From the NCBI GenBank assembly GCA_004802725.1, contig SGPM01000403.1, positions 1 to 21,729 of the forward strand: DNA of 21,729 nt, in the 5' to 3' direction. Below are positions 19,718 through 21,729 of this stretch, piece by piece; positions within the stretch are counted from its first letter, which is position 1, and every line of letters starts with the position of its first letter. This DNA comes from Antrodiella citrinella (Eukaryota > Basidiomycota > Agaricomycetes > Polyporales > Steccherinaceae). The position numbers and the translations under genes were made by a program. The notes beneath the pieces are model-generated. The model saw nothing but the letters and a program-made list of their open reading frames with translations, did not search any database and was not told where the DNA came from.

Positions 19718-21729
19718 GGTATCGCAGTGTTACCGGCGGAGAGGTACAGTCGCGGGAGTGGGGAAGGGGGGGAGTGAAGGGGTCAGGAGGTGAAGGACTG
19801 GCCTCTTGTATGGGCCGCCTGTATTCATTGCGATGCTGATAACAGAACCAGGCGGACTCAAATCAGCCACTCCCTCCTAAGAAACTTGCTCCTACTTCTC
19901 AAAAAGGAAACTCACCAACGCTCCCGCGTACGTAAGCCGCACCCGGGAATTCCCGTCCCCGCGCATCGTCCACAGCCAGACAACTGACACACCAGCCAAG
20001 GAGAAGTTTCTGCGAGGTAAGGCCATCAGTACTTCTGTGAAACAATCATTATACACAGAATACACGTACATATTCGAGTTCTTCTGCCTCGTACAAGGCC
20101 ATGCACCGTACACGCCGATGGTTCAGGATAAGCCATCAAGTCCACGTCCGTATTCAGACGTAACAGTTGTCAATTCGCAGCAACATAAAGCACCCGCTGA
20201 CACGTCAACCGCGGTCACTGGGTATTGCGCATCAACCCCGCACACACAATAATCACCCACTTGGTGCCCTGTGGCATGGCATCAGTGAATGGGGTGGGGA
20301 GTGTGTCAAGAGAGTTTAAGCTTTCGCGGCCCATCCAGCCTGAAAACGGGCCTATAACCTGCGAGTCTCCGTCTTCAGTGACCCGCGTCAGCTTCTCGTT
20401 CTCGGTCCGCGGGCCTGCGTTGGATCAATCTCGGCGCGACCCCCTGCTGGAGTAGGAGCTCCGAACGTCAGAAGCCATTTCACAGGGCGAAGGTTCGCGG
20501 GTTCGAGGCTCGCGCACCAATTATCGGATCTTCAGGAGGGAATGACGCATTCTGCCAAACACACGATCACGAGCGAAATGAAATGATTCGTTTGGTGCGT
20601 TCATTGAAAGAAGTAAAGCTTTCATCCTGTAGTATGCATGAATACAAGCCGCGGTCAGAATTGAGGACAAGAAAGGAAGCTTCTTTGACTTGCCAGGCAT
20701 GATAAGGAATCTGGGGTTTACACGTTCTTGTCTCCGTGCACAACGAAGAAGCAGAAGACGTAGCAGGGTCACTACCACCACAGTGCAGACAAACAGACTG
20801 CATCGTAGTACAAATGATCCAGCTACCTCCGTGCCAAATCGCAGAGAAGTATGCACAAGCACGGACCTCCAGAGTCCAACCGCCCTGTGATATCCCGGAT
20901 GATGGTCTGGTACCGTCATCAAGAAGCCCCGTCCTGCACCAGATCAAATACACATTCAAAGAACCATCTTCCGATACGAGGTACGTCACCAGCTTCACAC
21001 CTATCGGAACCAAAGCCTCTCAAACCCACCGAGAACCGGAAGAAAGTCGATACCAGCGCATATATCCATCCTTGGAGGAAAGGAGAATAGAGTGAAGTGG
21101 GAGTGAGATACTGGGAGGAGTTTCTTGGGGCAAGCTAGAAGTGAGGATAAGTTTGGATCAGAGCCACAGAGCGATTCAGACTTACTTATATACACTCGTC
21201 CCACCACCTGTTCATTCGTGTCTGCAGTTCTTTGCGGTCGGAACGGATCCTACTGGCGCTTTTGGAACTCAAGCGATTCCTCTGTTAGCGCTTGATATTG
21301 CCATAATGATAATGTCTTGCAGAATATTGGTTGGAATCGGAATGAGAGGACGAGGAGATGGTATGTCTTGTGCAGAAGTAAGAAGGGAAGCGAGGGTCGT
21401 TGACACGTTGACGCCGCCCTCGATCGCCGATCGCAAGATCGATGACTCTTGGAGGGTCTGGCTCTTCGTCTACGGTCAAAGTGGGCGTATGTTATGTGGT
21501 TGGATAGTCAGTATCATCGAGAAAGTAGATCCATGCGTACGAACAACATGTACAGTAATCAGATATCACAGCTGCGATGTCGAAAATACATCCTACACAA
21601 CGCCCAAACCGATACACATACATCAGTCTGAGTCTACACACCTCGTAGGATTCATTCATAAAATTAACGAGCACCCCTACCACTCATCCCCTTACCCTAA
21701 CCACTTTACGCTTCCCCTTCCCACTCACA
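19718..21729. other. Two-kilobase region without a supported gene
   Basis: The left edge is the carboxylesterase promoter. Frames at 20567-21013 (minus) and 20736-21095 (plus) overlap each other and show no domain; neither has neighbouring exons I could join convincingly. A lone tRNA-like T-arm occurs at 20497-20513. The last 110 bases look like a promoter or leader and are listed separately. I found no RNA gene, terminal repeat or transposase. Confidence 0.5.
21620..21729 (+). promoter_or_regulatory. Possible promoter/CT-rich leader of a gene beyond the right edge
   Basis: An A/T-rich stretch (ATAAAATTAA at 21658-21667) is followed by about 55 bases of strongly C/T-rich plus-strand sequence with no ATG up to the window end. 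Basidiomycete core promoters often show this TATA-like box followed by a pyrimidine-rich tract. The downstream gene is outside the window, so this is a positional guess. Confidence 0.3.

Noticed and set aside
20497..20513. tRNA-like T-arm: GCGGG stem, TTCGAGG loop, CTCGC stem
   Set aside because: No matching acceptor strand, convincing A-box or anticodon arm could be placed upstream, so it is not called as a tRNA.
1..21729. CRISPR arrays, insertion sequences, terminal repeats, transposase or reverse transcriptase genes
   Set aside because: None was seen. The spliced genes point to a eukaryotic nuclear genome, and no mobile-element protein motif was found by eye.

Overview
The window reads as nuclear DNA of a mushroom-forming basidiomycete (Agaricomycetes). 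Genes lie on both strands and are cut by many short GT-AG introns (about 45-88 nt, mostly 50-60). Spacers are short, and the gene families seen (large BTB and F-box families, RING/C2H2 proteins, DUF4336, type-B carboxylesterase) are typical of that class. The species cannot be named from sequence alone. All exon structures below were built by hand from splice signals, reading-frame continuity and comparison between paralogues in the window; no transcript data were available.

Layout. 1-1025: a possible C-terminal tail of an upstream gene, then a pyrimidine-rich spacer with a 12-bp tandem repeat. 1026-5696 (minus): two head-to-tail paralogues of 476 and 660 aa, each with N-terminal C2H2-like zinc fingers and a C-terminal C3HC4 RING. 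Their finger exons are modular: introns fall directly before the first zinc-binding His. 6878-8174 (plus): a ten-exon DUF4336 gene. 8598-13580: a BTB gene (minus), an F-box/LRR-like gene (minus) and a second BTB gene (plus), so the BTB paralogues point away from each other around the F-box gene. 14054-16394 (plus): a run of coiled-coil reading frames with a strict 11-residue Phe periodicity, best read as a 210-aa gene followed by a 511-aa gene, or as one long gene. 17343-19717 (minus): a type-B carboxylesterase that looks one base short in its fourth exon. 19718-21729: no gene I can support, ending in a CT-rich, promoter-like stretch.

Working together. Five of the genes (two RING, two BTB, one F-box) belong to families that act as ubiquitin ligases or as substrate adaptors for cullin-RING ligases. 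The block at 1-13.6 kb is therefore rich in candidate ubiquitin-targeting genes, although these families are so expanded in mushrooms that chance clustering is possible. The most unusual items are the Phe-hendecad coiled-coil locus and the exon-modular zinc-finger/RING pair.

Quality. Fourteen ambiguous bases occur, all between 3402 and 5717. The carboxylesterase and possibly the F-box gene carry reading-frame breaks, which may be genuine mutations or assembly errors.
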